Below are positions 36,525 to 45,042 of a stretch of DNA of 64,000 nt, in pieces. The stretch's first letter is position 1; every line of letters starts with the position of its first letter. Under the pieces are notes generated by a model. It ran no database searches. It was not told where the DNA came from and saw only the letters and a list, made by a program, of their open reading frames with translations. The position numbers were made by a program, and so were the translations under genes. The DNA is from Paraburkholderia graminis C4D1M (lineage in GTDB: Bacteria; Pseudomonadota; Gammaproteobacteria; Burkholderiales; Burkholderiaceae), in the NCBI RefSeq assembly GCF_000172415.1, contig NZ_ABLD01000009.1:62001-126000 (forward strand), given 5' to 3'.

Positions 36525-37631
36525 ATGAAGACCAAAGCAGCAATCGCATGGAAAGCCGGCGCACCGTTGACGATCGAGGAAGTCGATCTCGAAGGCCCGC
36601 GCGCCGGCGAAGTCCTGATCGAAGTGAAAGCGACCGGCATCTGCCACACCGACTATTACACGCTCTCGGGCGCGGACCCCGAAGGCATCTTCCCGGCGAT
36701 TCTCGGCCACGAAGGCGCGGGCGTGATCGTCGATACCGGTCCGGGCGTCGGCACGCTGAAGAAGGGCGATCACGTCATTCCGCTTTACACGCCGGAATGC
36801 CGTCAGTGCAAGTTCTGTCTGTCGCGCAAGACGAATCTTTGTCAGGCGATCCGCGCGACGCAAGGCAAGGGTTTGATGCCCGATGCGACCTCACGCTTTT
36901 CGCTCGACGGCAAGCCTCTGTTTCACTACATGGGCACGTCTACGTTTTCGAACTACATCGTCGTGCCTGAAATCGCGGTCGCGAAGGTGCGTGAAGACGC
37001 GCCGTTCGACAAGATCTGCTACATCGGCTGCGGCGTGACGACCGGCGTCGGCGCGGTCGTGTATTCGGCGAAGGTGGAAGCGGGCGCGAACGTCGTCGTG
37101 TTCGGCCTCGGCGGCATCGGGCTCAATGTGATTCAGGGCGCCAAAATGGTAGGCGCGGACAAGATCATCGGCGTGGACATCAATCCGGGCCGCGTCGAAC
37201 TGGCGAAGAAGTTCGGCATGACGCACTTCATCAACCCGAACGACGTCGAGAACGTGGTCGATCACATCGTGCAGCTCACCGATGGCGGCGCGGACTATTC
37301 ATTCGAGTGCGTCGGCAATGTGAAGCTGATGCGTCAGGCGCTCGAATGCACGCATAAGGGCTGGGGTCAGTCGTTCATCATCGGCGTGGCGGCGGCGGGC
37401 GAGGAGATCAGCACGCGTCCGTTCCAGCTCGTCACGGGCCGCGAGTGGAAAGGCTCCGCATTCGGCGGCGCGCGCGGTCGCACGGACGTGCCGAAGATCG
37501 TCGACTGGTACATGGAAGGCAAGATCAATATCGACGATCTCATCACGCACCGTCTGCCGCTCGAGCGCATCAACGAAGGCTTCGATCTGATGAAGAAGGG
37601 CGAATCGATCCGCTCGGTCGTGCTGTACTAA
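36525..37631 (+). CDS. frmA: S-(hydroxymethyl)glutathione dehydrogenase (class III alcohol dehydrogenase)
   Basis: A 368-residue zinc- and NAD-dependent enzyme oxidising S-hydroxymethylglutathione, the first enzymatic step of formaldehyde detoxification. Catalytic zinc ligands appear in [17 protein letters not shown] and LGHEGAG. The structural zinc tetrad is in [18 protein letters not shown]. The class [29 protein letters not shown] Rossmann motif and [16 protein letters not shown] complete it. ACAGGAG lies 8 bases upstream. It is followed at 38 bases by its partner fghA. Confidence 0.95.
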   Translation: MKTKAAIAWKAGAPLTIEEVDLEGPRAGEVLIEVKATGICHTDYYTLSGADPEGIFPAILGHEGAGVIVDTGPGVGTLKKGDHVIPLYTPECRQCKFCLSRKTNLCQAIRATQGKGLMPDATSRFSLDGKPLFHYMGTSTFSNYIVVPEIAVAKVREDAPFDKICYIGCGVTTGVGAVVYSAKVEAGANVVVFGLGGIGLNVIQGAKMVGADKIIGVDINPGRVELAKKFGMTHFINPNDVENVVDHIVQLTDGGADYSFECVGNVKLMRQALECTHKGWGQSFIIGVAAAGEEISTRPFQLVTGREWKGSAFGGARGRTDVPKIVDWYMEGKINIDDLITHRLPLERINEGFDLMKKGESIRSVVLY

Positions 37632-37669
37632 CGCGGCTTATTCAGAGCGCTTGAACAAGGAGCAAGACG

Positions 37670-38536
37670 ATGCTTGAGCTATTGTCGTCGCACGCCTGTC
37701 ATGGCGGCGAGCAGCGTTTTTACCGCCACGAGTCGCATACCATCGGCCTGCCGATGCGCTTTTCGGTGTACTTGCCGCCGCAGGCGTTGCAAGCGTCGCA
37801 GGCAAATGCAAACGCGAAGGTGCCCGCGCTGTTTTATCTCGCAGGCCTCACTTGCACCGAAGAGACCTTCGCGATCAAGGCGGGCGCGCAGCGCTTCGCG
37901 GCGCAACACGGCGTGGCGCTTGTCGCGCCGGACACGAGTCCGCGCGGCGCGGGCATTCCGGGCGAGAGCGCGGCGTGGGACTTCGGTGTGGGCGCGGGCT
38001 TTTACGTCGATGCGACACAGGAGCCGTGGGCGCGGCACTATCGGATGTACTCGTATGTGCGCGACGAGCTTCGCGAGACGGTGTTGAACGAACTGCCCGT
38101 CGACGCTTCGCGGCTCGGCATCTTCGGTCATTCAATGGGCGGCCACGGCGCGCTGATGCTGGCGCTGCGCAATCCGGACATCTATCGCTCGGTGTCGGCG
38201 TTCGCGCCGATTGCCGCGCCCACGCGCTGCCCGTGGGGCGAAAAAGCGTTCACCGGCTATCTCGGCGACGACCGCGAGGCGTGGAAGGAGTACGACGCGA
38301 GCGAACTCGTGGCGCGCGCATCGAGCAAGTTTGCGGAGGGCATTCTGCTCGATCAGGGACTCGCCGATCAGTTTCTCGCCGAGCAGTTGTACCCGGACGT
38401 GTTCGAGGCAGCGTGCCGTGACGCGGGCCAGCCGCTGACGTTGCGCCGTCATGCGGGCTACGACCACGGCTATTACTTCATCTCGACGTTCATCGAGGAT
38501 CACATCGCGCATCACGCGAAGGTGCTGCTCGGCTGA
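37670..38536 (+). CDS. fghA: S-formylglutathione hydrolase
   Basis: A 288-residue esterase-D-like serine hydrolase releasing formate and glutathione from S-formylglutathione. The nucleophile elbow is GIFGHSMGGHGAL (Ser near residue 152). The catalytic Asp lies in the GLADQFLAEQLYPDVFEAAC region, and the His in HAGYDHGYYFISTFIEDH. PALFYLAGLTCTEETF is the typical oxyanion segment. AAGGAG precedes the start. With frmA it forms a complete glutathione-dependent formaldehyde oxidation unit. Confidence 0.95.
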   Translation: MLELLSSHACHGGEQRFYRHESHTIGLPMRFSVYLPPQALQASQANANAKVPALFYLAGLTCTEETFAIKAGAQRFAAQHGVALVAPDTSPRGAGIPGESAAWDFGVGAGFYVDATQEPWARHYRMYSYVRDELRETVLNELPVDASRLGIFGHSMGGHGALMLALRNPDIYRSVSAFAPIAAPTRCPWGEKAFTGYLGDDREAWKEYDASELVARASSKFAEGILLDQGLADQFLAEQLYPDVFEAACRDAGQPLTLRRHAGYDHGYYFISTFIEDHIAHHAKVLLG

Positions 38537-38553
38537 CTTTAGTCGTGCAGGCA

Positions 38554-38581
38554 GATGGCGGCGCCGTTGCGGGCCGCCATC
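38554..38581. terminator. Weak hairpin between fghA and znuB
   Basis: GATGGCGGC (38554-38562) pairs with GCCGCCATC (38573-38581) around a ten-base loop in the convergent spacer. There is no good U-tract in either direction. Confidence 0.35.
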
Positions 38582-38604
38582 GCGTGCTTTGCGTTAAAGC
38601 GGTT

Positions 38605-39387
38605 TCAGCGGCGCTTCAGCAGACTCGCGCCATACACGACGGCGGAGAGCGCGGTGATCCAGAAGCTCGTCGGCCAGTCGGTATAGAACGCGAGCGTCAC
38701 GCCGAGCCAGGCTTGCAACAGCGCGAGGCCGGCGGCCAGCACGAGACCGGCCGAGAGCCGCGTCGTCATGTTTTGCGCGGCGGCGGCGGGCCCGACCATC
38801 AGCGTAAAGACCAGCAATACGCCGACAATCTGCGTGCACGCCGCCACCGCGAGCGCGGCTATCGCGAGAAACAGCACGGACACGAGGCGCAACGACACGC
38901 CCTTGGCTTCGGCCAGTTCGGGTTGCAACGAAGCGAACAGCAACGGCCGCATGATGGCCGCGAGCGCGACCAGGCTGACGACGCCCAGGCCCGCGAGCAC
39001 AGCGAGCGTCGATTCGTTCACGCCGAGCACGTTGCCGAACAGCAGCGCGGTGACCTGCGTTGCATAGGCCGTGAAGAAGTGCAGAAACAGCAGGCCGAAG
39101 CCGAGCGACAACGACAGAATCACGCCGATGGCCACGTCGCGTCCGGCGAGGCGTTCGCCGAGCGCGCCCATGCCGATGCCCGCGGCCAGCGTGAAGCCGA
39201 CCATCCCCCAGATCGGCGAGATGCCGATCAGCACCGCGCCGGTCGCGCCGGTGAAGCCGACGTGCGAGAGCGCGTGGCCCGCGAACGTCTGTCCGCGCAT
39301 CACGAGAAAATAGCCGACCACGCCGGCGAGCACCGCGACGATCCCCGACGCGGCAAACGCGTTCACCATGAAGTCGTATTCAAACAT
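38605..39387 (-). CDS. znuB: Zinc ABC transporter permease
   Basis: A 260-residue ABC-3 family membrane protein with about seven or eight hydrophobic segments. Landmarks are FAGHALSHVGFTGATGAVLIG (the family coupling region), VTALLFGNVLGV, LRLVSVLFLAIAALAVAACTQIVGVLLVFTLMVGPAAAAQNM. It is the last gene of the znuA-znuC-znuB operon, its ATG overlapping the znuC stop by 8 bases. The assignment to zinc (not manganese) rests on the neighbouring SBP type and the candidate Zur site. Confidence 0.9.
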   Translation of the reverse strand: MFEYDFMVNAFAASGIVAVLAGVVGYFLVMRGQTFAGHALSHVGFTGATGAVLIGISPIWGMVGFTLAAGIGMGALGERLAGRDVAIGVILSLSLGFGLLFLHFFTAYATQVTALLFGNVLGVNESTLAVLAGLGVVSLVALAAIMRPLLFASLQPELAEAKGVSLRLVSVLFLAIAALAVAACTQIVGVLLVFTLMVGPAAAAQNMTTRLSAGLVLAAGLALLQAWLGVTLAFYTDWPTSFWITALSAVVYGASLLKRR

Positions 39388-40357
39388 CGTGCTTGTGTCC
39401 GTCGCGTGAGTCGTGCTGATGCTGCTCGTGTGAGTGGCCGTGCGAATGGCCGTGCGAATGCGTGTGTCCGCCGTTCTCGTCGTGCTCGTGTTCGTGATCG
39501 TGCTTTTCCACTTCGACGCCGCCCGACATCACGAAGATGCGGCCGTTCACGCGCATCACATCGATCGGCGAGCCATAGAGGCGCGACAGCACGGGCCGCG
39601 TGATGACTTCGTCGACGGTGCCGAGCGCCGCGACGCCGCTGCCGAGATACAGCACGCGATCGAGCGAGTTCAGCAGCGGATTCAGTTCGTGCGCGGAGAA
39701 CAGCACGGCAATGCCGAGTTCGCGCTGCACGCGGCGCACCAGTTCGACCACGCTCTTCTGATGATGCGGATCGAGGCTGATCAGCGGTTCATCGAGCAGC
39801 AGCAGTTTCGGCGAGCCCAGCAGACATTGCGCGAGCAGCAGGCGCTGACGCTCGCCGCCCGAGAGTTCGGACAGCGGCCGCTCGGCGAGCTTGCGGCCGT
39901 CCACGAGTTCAAGCACGCGCTCGACGTCCGCGCGCGTTTTCGCGTCGGCGTGAGGCAGGCCCCAACGGTGACCGTCGGCGGCCATCGCGACGAAATCGCG
40001 GCCGCGCACGCGCCGTCCGGCGAGCGCGCTGCGCGTTTGCGGCATATAACCGATCGATGCGTTGCCGCGTTCCACCGGATGCCCCAGCACACGGATCGTT
40101 CCGCTTGCCGCCGGCACGAGGCCGAGCACCGCGCGCATCAGCGTGGTCTTGCCCGCACCGTTCGGCCCGAGCACGCCGATGAATTCGCCCTGATTCACGA
40201 CGAAGCCCGTATCGCGCAGGATCGTGCGGCCGCCGAGTTCGAGCGTGACGTGATCGAGTTCTAGCACGGGTGCGCGGCTTGCCGCGGGGCGTGTCGGTGG
40301 ACGCCGCCGTTGACGCCGTGGTTGACGGATAGGCTGGCGTGCCGCGGCCAGTGACAT
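39380..40357 (-). CDS. znuC: Zinc ABC transporter ATP-binding protein with histidine-rich tail
   Basis: A 325-residue cytoplasmic ATPase. After a basic N-terminus (residues 1-28, RQPIRQPRRQRRRPP) come Walker A GVLGPNGAGKTT, the Q-loop YMPQTRS, the ABC signature LSGGERQRLLLAQ, Walker B LLLLDEPLISLD and the switch HELNPL. The last 40 residues contain 15 histidines (HDHEHEHDENGGH...HSHGHSHGHSHEQHQHD), a probable metal-binding tail that is unusual on a ZnuC. Its ATG directly follows the znuA stop (TGAATG). Confidence 0.92.
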   Translation of the reverse strand: MSLAAARQPIRQPRRQRRRPPTRPAASRAPVLELDHVTLELGGRTILRDTGFVVNQGEFIGVLGPNGAGKTTLMRAVLGLVPAASGTIRVLGHPVERGNASIGYMPQTRSALAGRRVRGRDFVAMAADGHRWGLPHADAKTRADVERVLELVDGRKLAERPLSELSGGERQRLLLAQCLLGSPKLLLLDEPLISLDPHHQKSVVELVRRVQRELGIAVLFSAHELNPLLNSLDRVLYLGSGVAALGTVDEVITRPVLSRLYGSPIDVMRVNGRIFVMSGGVEVEKHDHEHEHDENGGHTHSHGHSHGHSHEQHQHDSRDGHKHDV

Positions 40358-41317
40358 TCATTGGCTTTTTCCTTTGACGCCGCCAGGCGCTGCGCCCGCA
40401 TTGCCCGCATTGTCCGCGCCGCCTTTTGCCAAAGCTGCGCCGAGTGCGTCGAGCTGCGACAGCATCCACGTCTGATAGGTGGTGCCCGCGGGTTGCGTTT
40501 CGGTGACGCTCACCGTCGGCACCGTGGATTGCTGCGCGAGTTTCAACATGCGTTTGGTCAGGGCCTCGGTTGCCTGGCTGTTATAGATCAGAACACGCAC
40601 GCGCTTCTCGCGCAGATCGCGTTCGAACGCGACGATGTCCGACGCGCTCGCCTCCGTCTCGTTCATGGCCGCCATCTGGAAGCGCATGTTGCGCATGGCG
40701 AGCCCGATGGCGTCCGACATATAGCCGAACACCGGCTCCGTTGCCGTGACCGGCGTGCCCGCATAGCGGCCATGCAGTTCGGCGACCTTGGCCTCGACGG
40801 GTTTCAGCGAGTCGAGAAACTTCGCGAGGTTCGCATCGTACGCCGACTTGTGCGCCGGGTCAGCCGCGACGAGCGCCTCGTTCACCGCGCGCGCCACCTT
40901 CGGCATGGTCGCAAGGTCGTACCAGAGGTGCGGATTGTCGCCGCTTTTCCTGCCGGTCAACTGCGCCGCAACGATCGTCGTGCGCTTGCCGCTCTGCGCG
41001 CTCTTCGAGGCTGCCAGCAATTTTGCCATCCACGGATCGTAGTCGGCGCCGTTGTACACGACAAGGCGCGCATGCTGCAACGCGCGCGCCGTCTTCGCGC
41101 TCGCTTCGAACAGATGCGGGTCCTCGTCCGGATTGCTGAGAATGCTCGTCACGTCGACATGATCGCCGCCCAGTTGCTGCACCACGTCGCCGTAGAAATT
41201 TTCCGCGGCGACCACCGGGATTTTCGCATCCGCCGCGAACGCTGCATGGCTTAACGCGAACGCGGCTGTGACTGCGGCGACATACTTCGCGAGCGACATC
41301 GTGACGAGCTTCTTCAT
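40358..41317 (-). CDS. znuA: Zinc ABC transporter substrate-binding protein
   Basis: A 319-residue cluster A-I periplasmic binding protein. It has a Sec signal peptide (YVAAVTAAFALSHAAFA, cleaved before ADAK). Metal-ligand regions are NPDEDPHLFEAS (first His), GDNPHLWYDL (second His), and the C-terminal YNSQATEALTKRM. The His-rich loop common in other ZnuA proteins is absent; histidines are found instead on the ATPase tail. ATG 41317 has AGGACA upstream. A candidate Zur box lies about 100 bases upstream. Confidence 0.9.
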   Translation of the reverse strand: MKKLVTMSLAKYVAAVTAAFALSHAAFAADAKIPVVAAENFYGDVVQQLGGDHVDVTSILSNPDEDPHLFEASAKTARALQHARLVVYNGADYDPWMAKLLAASKSAQSGKRTTIVAAQLTGRKSGDNPHLWYDLATMPKVARAVNEALVAADPAHKSAYDANLAKFLDSLKPVEAKVAELHGRYAGTPVTATEPVFGYMSDAIGLAMRNMRFQMAAMNETEASASDIVAFERDLREKRVRVLIYNSQATEALTKRMLKLAQQSTVPTVSVTETQPAGTTYQTWMLSQLDALGAALAKGGADNAGNAGAAPGGVKGKSQ

Positions 41318-41415
41318 GGTGTGTCCTGCTGCAAGAGATTGAGTGGATCGCGGACATGACGGCGATGGTTCAGCCGATGTCATGTAGCCGTAAGCACGGG
41401 CCGTCCGACGAGGCC

Positions 41416-41440
41416 GAAATGATATAACGTATCTCGTTTT
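41416..41440. promoter_or_regulatory. Candidate Zur operator upstream of znuA
   Basis: The 23-base core at 41417-41439 is an imperfect palindrome (8 of 11 pairs match), beginning GAAATGATATA with its preceding G. The left half agrees at 10 of 11 positions with the E. coli Zur consensus half GAAATGTTATA. It lies about 100 bases upstream of znuA, where a zinc-responsive repressor site is expected. Confidence 0.6.
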
Positions 41441-41523
41441 CGTGTCATCCCGGACTCGACAGAAGCTGGCAAGCCGGCGATGCACTCGTTGCGCGCTGCA
41501 CCATCGAAATCTGATAGAGCGCC

Positions 41524-41552
41524 TTGACATGACCCGGTGCGTATCCGATCAT
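41524..41552 (+). promoter_or_regulatory. Candidate promoter of the sorbitol operon
   Basis: A perfect -35 TTGACA (41524-41529) is followed after 17 bases by a weak -10 GATCAT (41547-41552), which overlaps the first of three operator palindromes. The -10 is poor, so this promoter may need activation or may not be the real one. Confidence 0.4.
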
Positions 41553-41596
41553 TCGATCACAAACAGAGCAATTGATCACGTAATGAGCGTTCGCTC
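41547..41596. promoter_or_regulatory. Array of three 12-bp palindromic operators, 19-bp period
   Basis: GATCATTCGATC (41547-41558), GAGCAATTGATC (41566-41577) and GAGCGTTCGCTC (41585-41596) all fit GAKC-N4-GMTC and start exactly 19 bases apart. The same element occurs twice, also at a 19-base period, upstream of the arabinitol dehydrogenase gene at 51957-51987. The SorC-family regulator encoded between these loci is the likely binder (inference). Confidence 0.75.
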
Positions 41597-41634
41597 ACTG
41601 TGCATCGAAAAGCGAAACGAACCGGAGACAAAGC

Positions 41635-42417
41635 GTGGCGGCACGACTGCAAGACAAGGTGGCCATTCTGACGGGCGCGGCAAGCGGAATCGGTGAAGCC
41701 GTCGCGCGGCGCTACCTGGATGAAGGCGCGCAATGCGTGCTCGTCGACGTCAAGCCGGCGGACAGTTTCGGCCAGGCGCTGCGCGCCTCGCATGGCGAGC
41801 GCGTGCTGACCGTCACCGCGGACGTCACGCGCCGCGACGACATCGAGCGCATCGTCTCGAGCACGGTCGAGCGTTTCGGCCACATCGACATTCTCTTCAA
41901 CAACGCGGCGCTCTTCGATATGCGCCCGATCCTCGACGAATCCTGGGACGTGTTCGATCGCCTCTTCGCGGTCAACGTGAAGGGCATGTTCTTTCTCATG
42001 CAAGCCGTCGCGCGGCGGATGGTCGAGCAAGGCCGCGGCGGCAAGATCGTCAATATGTCGTCGCAAGCGGGGCGGCGCGGCGAAGCGCTCGTGTCGCATT
42101 ACTGCGCGACGAAGGCCGCGGTGCTCAGCTATACGCAATCCGCGGCGCTGGCGCTTGCGCCGCACAAGATCAATGTGAACGGCATCGCGCCAGGTGTTGT
42201 CGATACGCCGATGTGGAACGAAGTCGACGCGCTCTTCGCCCGTTATGAAAACCGGCCGCTCGGCGAGAAGAAGCGCCTCGTCGGCGAAGCGGTGCCGCTC
42301 GGGCGCATGGGCGTGCCGGAAGATCTGACGGGCGCCGCGCTGTTCCTCGCCTCCGCGGACGCGGACTACATCACCGCGCAAACGCTTAATGTGGACGGCG
42401 GTAACTGGATGAGTTGA
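41635..42417 (+). CDS. smoS: Sorbitol (L-iditol 2-) dehydrogenase, SDR family
   Basis: A 260-residue short-chain dehydrogenase that closely follows the Rhodobacter sphaeroides sorbitol/galactitol dehydrogenase pattern and would oxidise D-sorbitol to D-fructose with NAD. Seen are TGAASGIG (cofactor), ILFNNAALFDMRPI, the active-site Ser in NMSSQAGRRGEALVSHYCATK with Tyr and Lys, and the specific end APGVVDTPMW...AQTLNVDGGNWMS. The start is a GTG at 41635 with GGAGAC 6-11 bases upstream. It leads the polyol transport operon. Confidence 0.9.
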   Translation: MAARLQDKVAILTGAASGIGEAVARRYLDEGAQCVLVDVKPADSFGQALRASHGERVLTVTADVTRRDDIERIVSSTVERFGHIDILFNNAALFDMRPILDESWDVFDRLFAVNVKGMFFLMQAVARRMVEQGRGGKIVNMSSQAGRRGEALVSHYCATKAAVLSYTQSAALALAPHKINVNGIAPGVVDTPMWNEVDALFARYENRPLGEKKRLVGEAVPLGRMGVPEDLTGAALFLASADADYITAQTLNVDGGNWMS

Positions 42418-42508
42418 GGGTTTGCCCGCGCGCTTATCTCTGTCATTCAGCGCCATTTCGTAGAACAAACGCAGCATCACATAACGCACGAGAAAGGAGA
42501 CAACACAC

Positions 42509-43831
42509 ATGAAACCAGCCCTCAAGTCCGCGCTCAAGACGATGAGCGCAGGCGCCGCTGCCTGCTTTGCGCTAAGCGCGTCGGCGGCCACGGTGACGAT
42601 CGCGACGCTGAACAATCCGGACATGATCGAGCTGAAGAAGCTCTCGCCAGAATTCGAAAAGGCGAATCCGGATATCAAGCTGAACTGGGTGATTCTCGAG
42701 GAAAACGTGCTGCGTCAGCGCGCCACTACCGACATCACGACTGGCAGCGGCCAGTTCGACGTGATGACGATCGGCGCCTATGAAACCCCGCAGTGGGGCA
42801 AGCGCGGCTGGCTTACGCCGCTCACGAACCTGCCCGCCGACTACGATCTCAACGACGTCGTGAAGACGGCCCGCGACGGACTTTCCTCCGGCGGCCAGTT
42901 GTACGCGCTGCCGTTTTACGTCGAAAGCTCGATGACGTATTACCGCAAGGACCTGTTCGCAGCGAAGGGCCTGAAAATGCCCGATCAACCGACCTACGAC
43001 CAGATCGCGCAATTCGCCGACAAGCTCACCGACAAAGCCAACGGCGTGTACGGCATCTGCTTGCGTGGCAAGGCCGGCTGGGGCGAGAACATGGCCTACG
43101 GCACGACGGTCGTGAACACGTTCGGCGGCCGCTGGTTCGACGAAAAGTGGCATGCGCAACTCACGTCGCCGGAATGGAAGAAGGCGATCACGTTCTATGT
43201 CGATCTGCTGAAGAAGAACGGCCCGCCCGGAGCGAGCTCGAACGGCTTCAACGAAAACCTCACGCTGATGTCCTCGGGCAAATGCGCGATGTGGATCGAC
43301 GCGACCGTGGCAGCCGGCATGCTTTACAACAAGCAGCAATCGCAGATCGCGGACAAGGTCGGCTTCGCGGCCGCGCCGGTGGCGGTCACGCCGAAGGGTT
43401 CGCACTGGCTGTGGGCGTGGGCGCTGGCGATTCCGAAGTCGTCGAAGCAGGCCGACGCGGCGAAGAAGTTCATCGCGTGGGCGACGTCGAAGCAGTACAT
43501 CGAACTCGTCGCGAAGGATGAAGGCTGGGCTTCGGTGCCGCCGGGAACGCGTCAATCAACCTATGCGCGTCCGGAATACAAGCAGGCCGCGCCGTTTGGC
43601 GACTTCGTGCTGAAGGCGATCGAGACGGCCGATCCGGAACATCCGACGTTAAAGCCCGTGCCGTACACCGGTGTGCAGTTCGTTGGGATTCCTGAGTTCC
43701 AGTCCTTCGGCACGGTGGTCGGTCAGAGCATCTCCGGCGCGATTGCCGGTCAGATGACCGTCGACCAGGCGTTGGCGGCAGGGCAGGCCACCGCGGATCG
43801 CGCAGTGAAGCAGGCCGGCTACCAGAAGTAA
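42509..43831 (+). CDS. smoE: Polyol (sorbitol/mannitol) ABC transporter substrate-binding protein
   Basis: A 440-residue family 1 extracellular solute-binding protein with a Sec signal (SAGAAACFALSASAATVTI). Conserved features are VMTIGAYETPQWGKRGWL, LPFYVESSMTYYRKDLFAAKGL, GENMAYGTTVVNTFGGRWFD, SGKCAMWIDATVAAG and the SHWLWAWALAIPKSSK segment, the pattern of SmoE/MtlE-type polyol binders. AAGGAG lies 12-17 bases upstream. After it come a tandem repeat and a strong hairpin that could stabilise its mRNA. Confidence 0.9.
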   Translation: MKPALKSALKTMSAGAAACFALSASAATVTIATLNNPDMIELKKLSPEFEKANPDIKLNWVILEENVLRQRATTDITTGSGQFDVMTIGAYETPQWGKRGWLTPLTNLPADYDLNDVVKTARDGLSSGGQLYALPFYVESSMTYYRKDLFAAKGLKMPDQPTYDQIAQFADKLTDKANGVYGICLRGKAGWGENMAYGTTVVNTFGGRWFDEKWHAQLTSPEWKKAITFYVDLLKKNGPPGASSNGFNENLTLMSSGKCAMWIDATVAAGMLYNKQQSQIADKVGFAAAPVAVTPKGSHWLWAWALAIPKSSKQADAAKKFIAWATSKQYIELVAKDEGWASVPPGTRQSTYARPEYKQAAPFGDFVLKAIETADPEHPTLKPVPYTGVQFVGIPEFQSFGTVVGQSISGAIAGQMTVDQALAAGQATADRAVKQAGYQK

Positions 43832-43869
43832 TGCCGAAGTCGGTCGCACTTCGCGACTGACTGAAGCAA

Positions 43870-43938
43870 CGGAACTGAACCACGGAACCGAAGCACGGAA
43901 CCGAAGCACGGAACCGAAGCACGGAACCGAAGCACGGA
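43870..43938. repeat. 13-bp tandem repeats downstream of the SBP gene
   Basis: Four exact copies of CGGAACCGAAGCA (43883-43934) are preceded by one degenerate copy CGGAACTGAACCA (43870-43882) and followed by a partial copy. The array begins about 39 bases after the SBP stop. The period is not a multiple of three and it lies in a non-coding spacer. Confidence 0.9.
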
Positions 43939-43957
43939 AACAAGCCCTGTGGCACGC

Positions 43958-43981
43958 GCCGGCTGACGCCCGTCAGCCGGC
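43958..43981 (+). other. Strong intercistronic hairpin between SBP and permease genes
   Basis: GCCGGCTGACG (43958-43968) and CGTCAGCCGGC (43971-43981) form an 11-bp perfect stem with a minimal CC loop. No T-run follows, so it is more likely an mRNA-stabilising or partially terminating element, as in other ABC importers where the binding protein is made in excess. Confidence 0.7.
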
Positions 43982-44106
43982 TCACGCAGTACAGCGGGCC
44001 GTCACGGCCGCACTAAGCCGTCACGCCGTTTTGTCCTCGCATCAAAAGCGACATGGCGATTCATGCGGCTCGTGCCGCCCGCGCATTACCGAACAGGTGG
44101 TCAATC

Positions 44107-45042
44107 ATGCGTCCTCTGCGCCTGCCTCTCATGCATGCCCATCCTCAGACAGAAAAAGAACGCGAAGTCCGCAAAGCCAATTCGGCGCGCTGGCTCGTGT
44201 CGCCGTCGGTCGCGGTTCTGTTGCTGTGGATGACGATTCCGCTCGCGATGACGATCTGGTTTTCGTTCTCGCGCTACAACCTGCTGAACCCGGACCTGAA
44301 GGGTTTCGCCGGCTTCGACAATTATCAGTATCTTGCCAGTGACCCGTCGTTCGGTCCGTCGATTGGTCATACGCTGCAATTGATCGTGGCGGTGCTGGTG
44401 ATCACGGTGGTGGGTGGCGTGCTAATGGCGATTCTGTTCGATCGCAAGTTCTACGGCCAGGGCGTTGCGCGGCTGCTTGCAATCGCGCCGTTCTTCGTGA
44501 TGCCGACGGTGAGCGCGCTGATCTGGAAGAACATGATCTTGCATCCCGTGTATGGCCTGATTGCGAGCGGCATGCGCGCAATCGGCCTGCAACCGATCGA
44601 CTGGTTCGCCGAATATCCGTTGACCGCGGTCATCATGATCGTCGCGTGGCAATGGCTGCCGTTCGCGTTTCTGATTCTGTTCACGGCCATCCAGTCGCTC
44701 GATCAGGAGCAGAAAGAAGCGGCGCGCATTGACGGTGCAGGCCCGTTCGCGATGTTCTTCTACATCACGCTGCCGCATCTGAAACGCGCGATTGCCGTGG
44801 TCGTGATGATGGAGACGATTTTCCTGCTGTCGATCTTCGCGGAAATCTATACAACGACGGGCGGCGGTCCGGGCACCGCGACCACTAATCTGTCGTACCT
44901 GATCTATTCGCTCGGCCTGCAACAGTTCGACGTCGGTCTCGCATCGGCGGGCGGCATTCTCGCTGTCGTGCTGGCCAACATCGTGTCGTTCTTCCTCGTG
45001 CGCATGCTCGCGAAGAACCTCAAAGGGGAGTACGAAAAATGA
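44107..45042 (+). CDS. smoF: Polyol ABC transporter permease 1
   Basis: A 311-residue MalF-type inner-membrane permease with about six transmembrane segments (SPSVAVLLLWMTIPLAMTIWFSF, LIVAVLVITVVGGVLMAILF, LLAIAPFFVMPTVSALIW, AVIMIVAWQWLPFAFLILFTAI). The EAA-like coupling loop is EQKEAARIDGAGPFAMFFYITLPHL. I chose ATG 44107 because AGGTGG lies 8-13 bases upstream; an in-frame ATG at 44053 has no such site and one at 44131 is also possible. Its stop overlaps the next gene by ATGA. Confidence 0.9.
   Translation: MRPLRLPLMHAHPQTEKEREVRKANSARWLVSPSVAVLLLWMTIPLAMTIWFSFSRYNLLNPDLKGFAGFDNYQYLASDPSFGPSIGHTLQLIVAVLVITVVGGVLMAILFDRKFYGQGVARLLAIAPFFVMPTVSALIWKNMILHPVYGLIASGMRAIGLQPIDWFAEYPLTAVIMIVAWQWLPFAFLILFTAIQSLDQEQKEAARIDGAGPFAMFFYITLPHLKRAIAVVVMMETIFLLSIFAEIYTTTGGGPGTATTNLSYLIYSLGLQQFDVGLASAGGILAVVLANIVSFFLVRMLAKNLKGEYEK

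Noticed and set aside
43870-43938. CRISPR-like repeat array
   Set aside because: Units are 13 bp and directly adjacent without spacers, and no cas genes are present, so it is a minisatellite.
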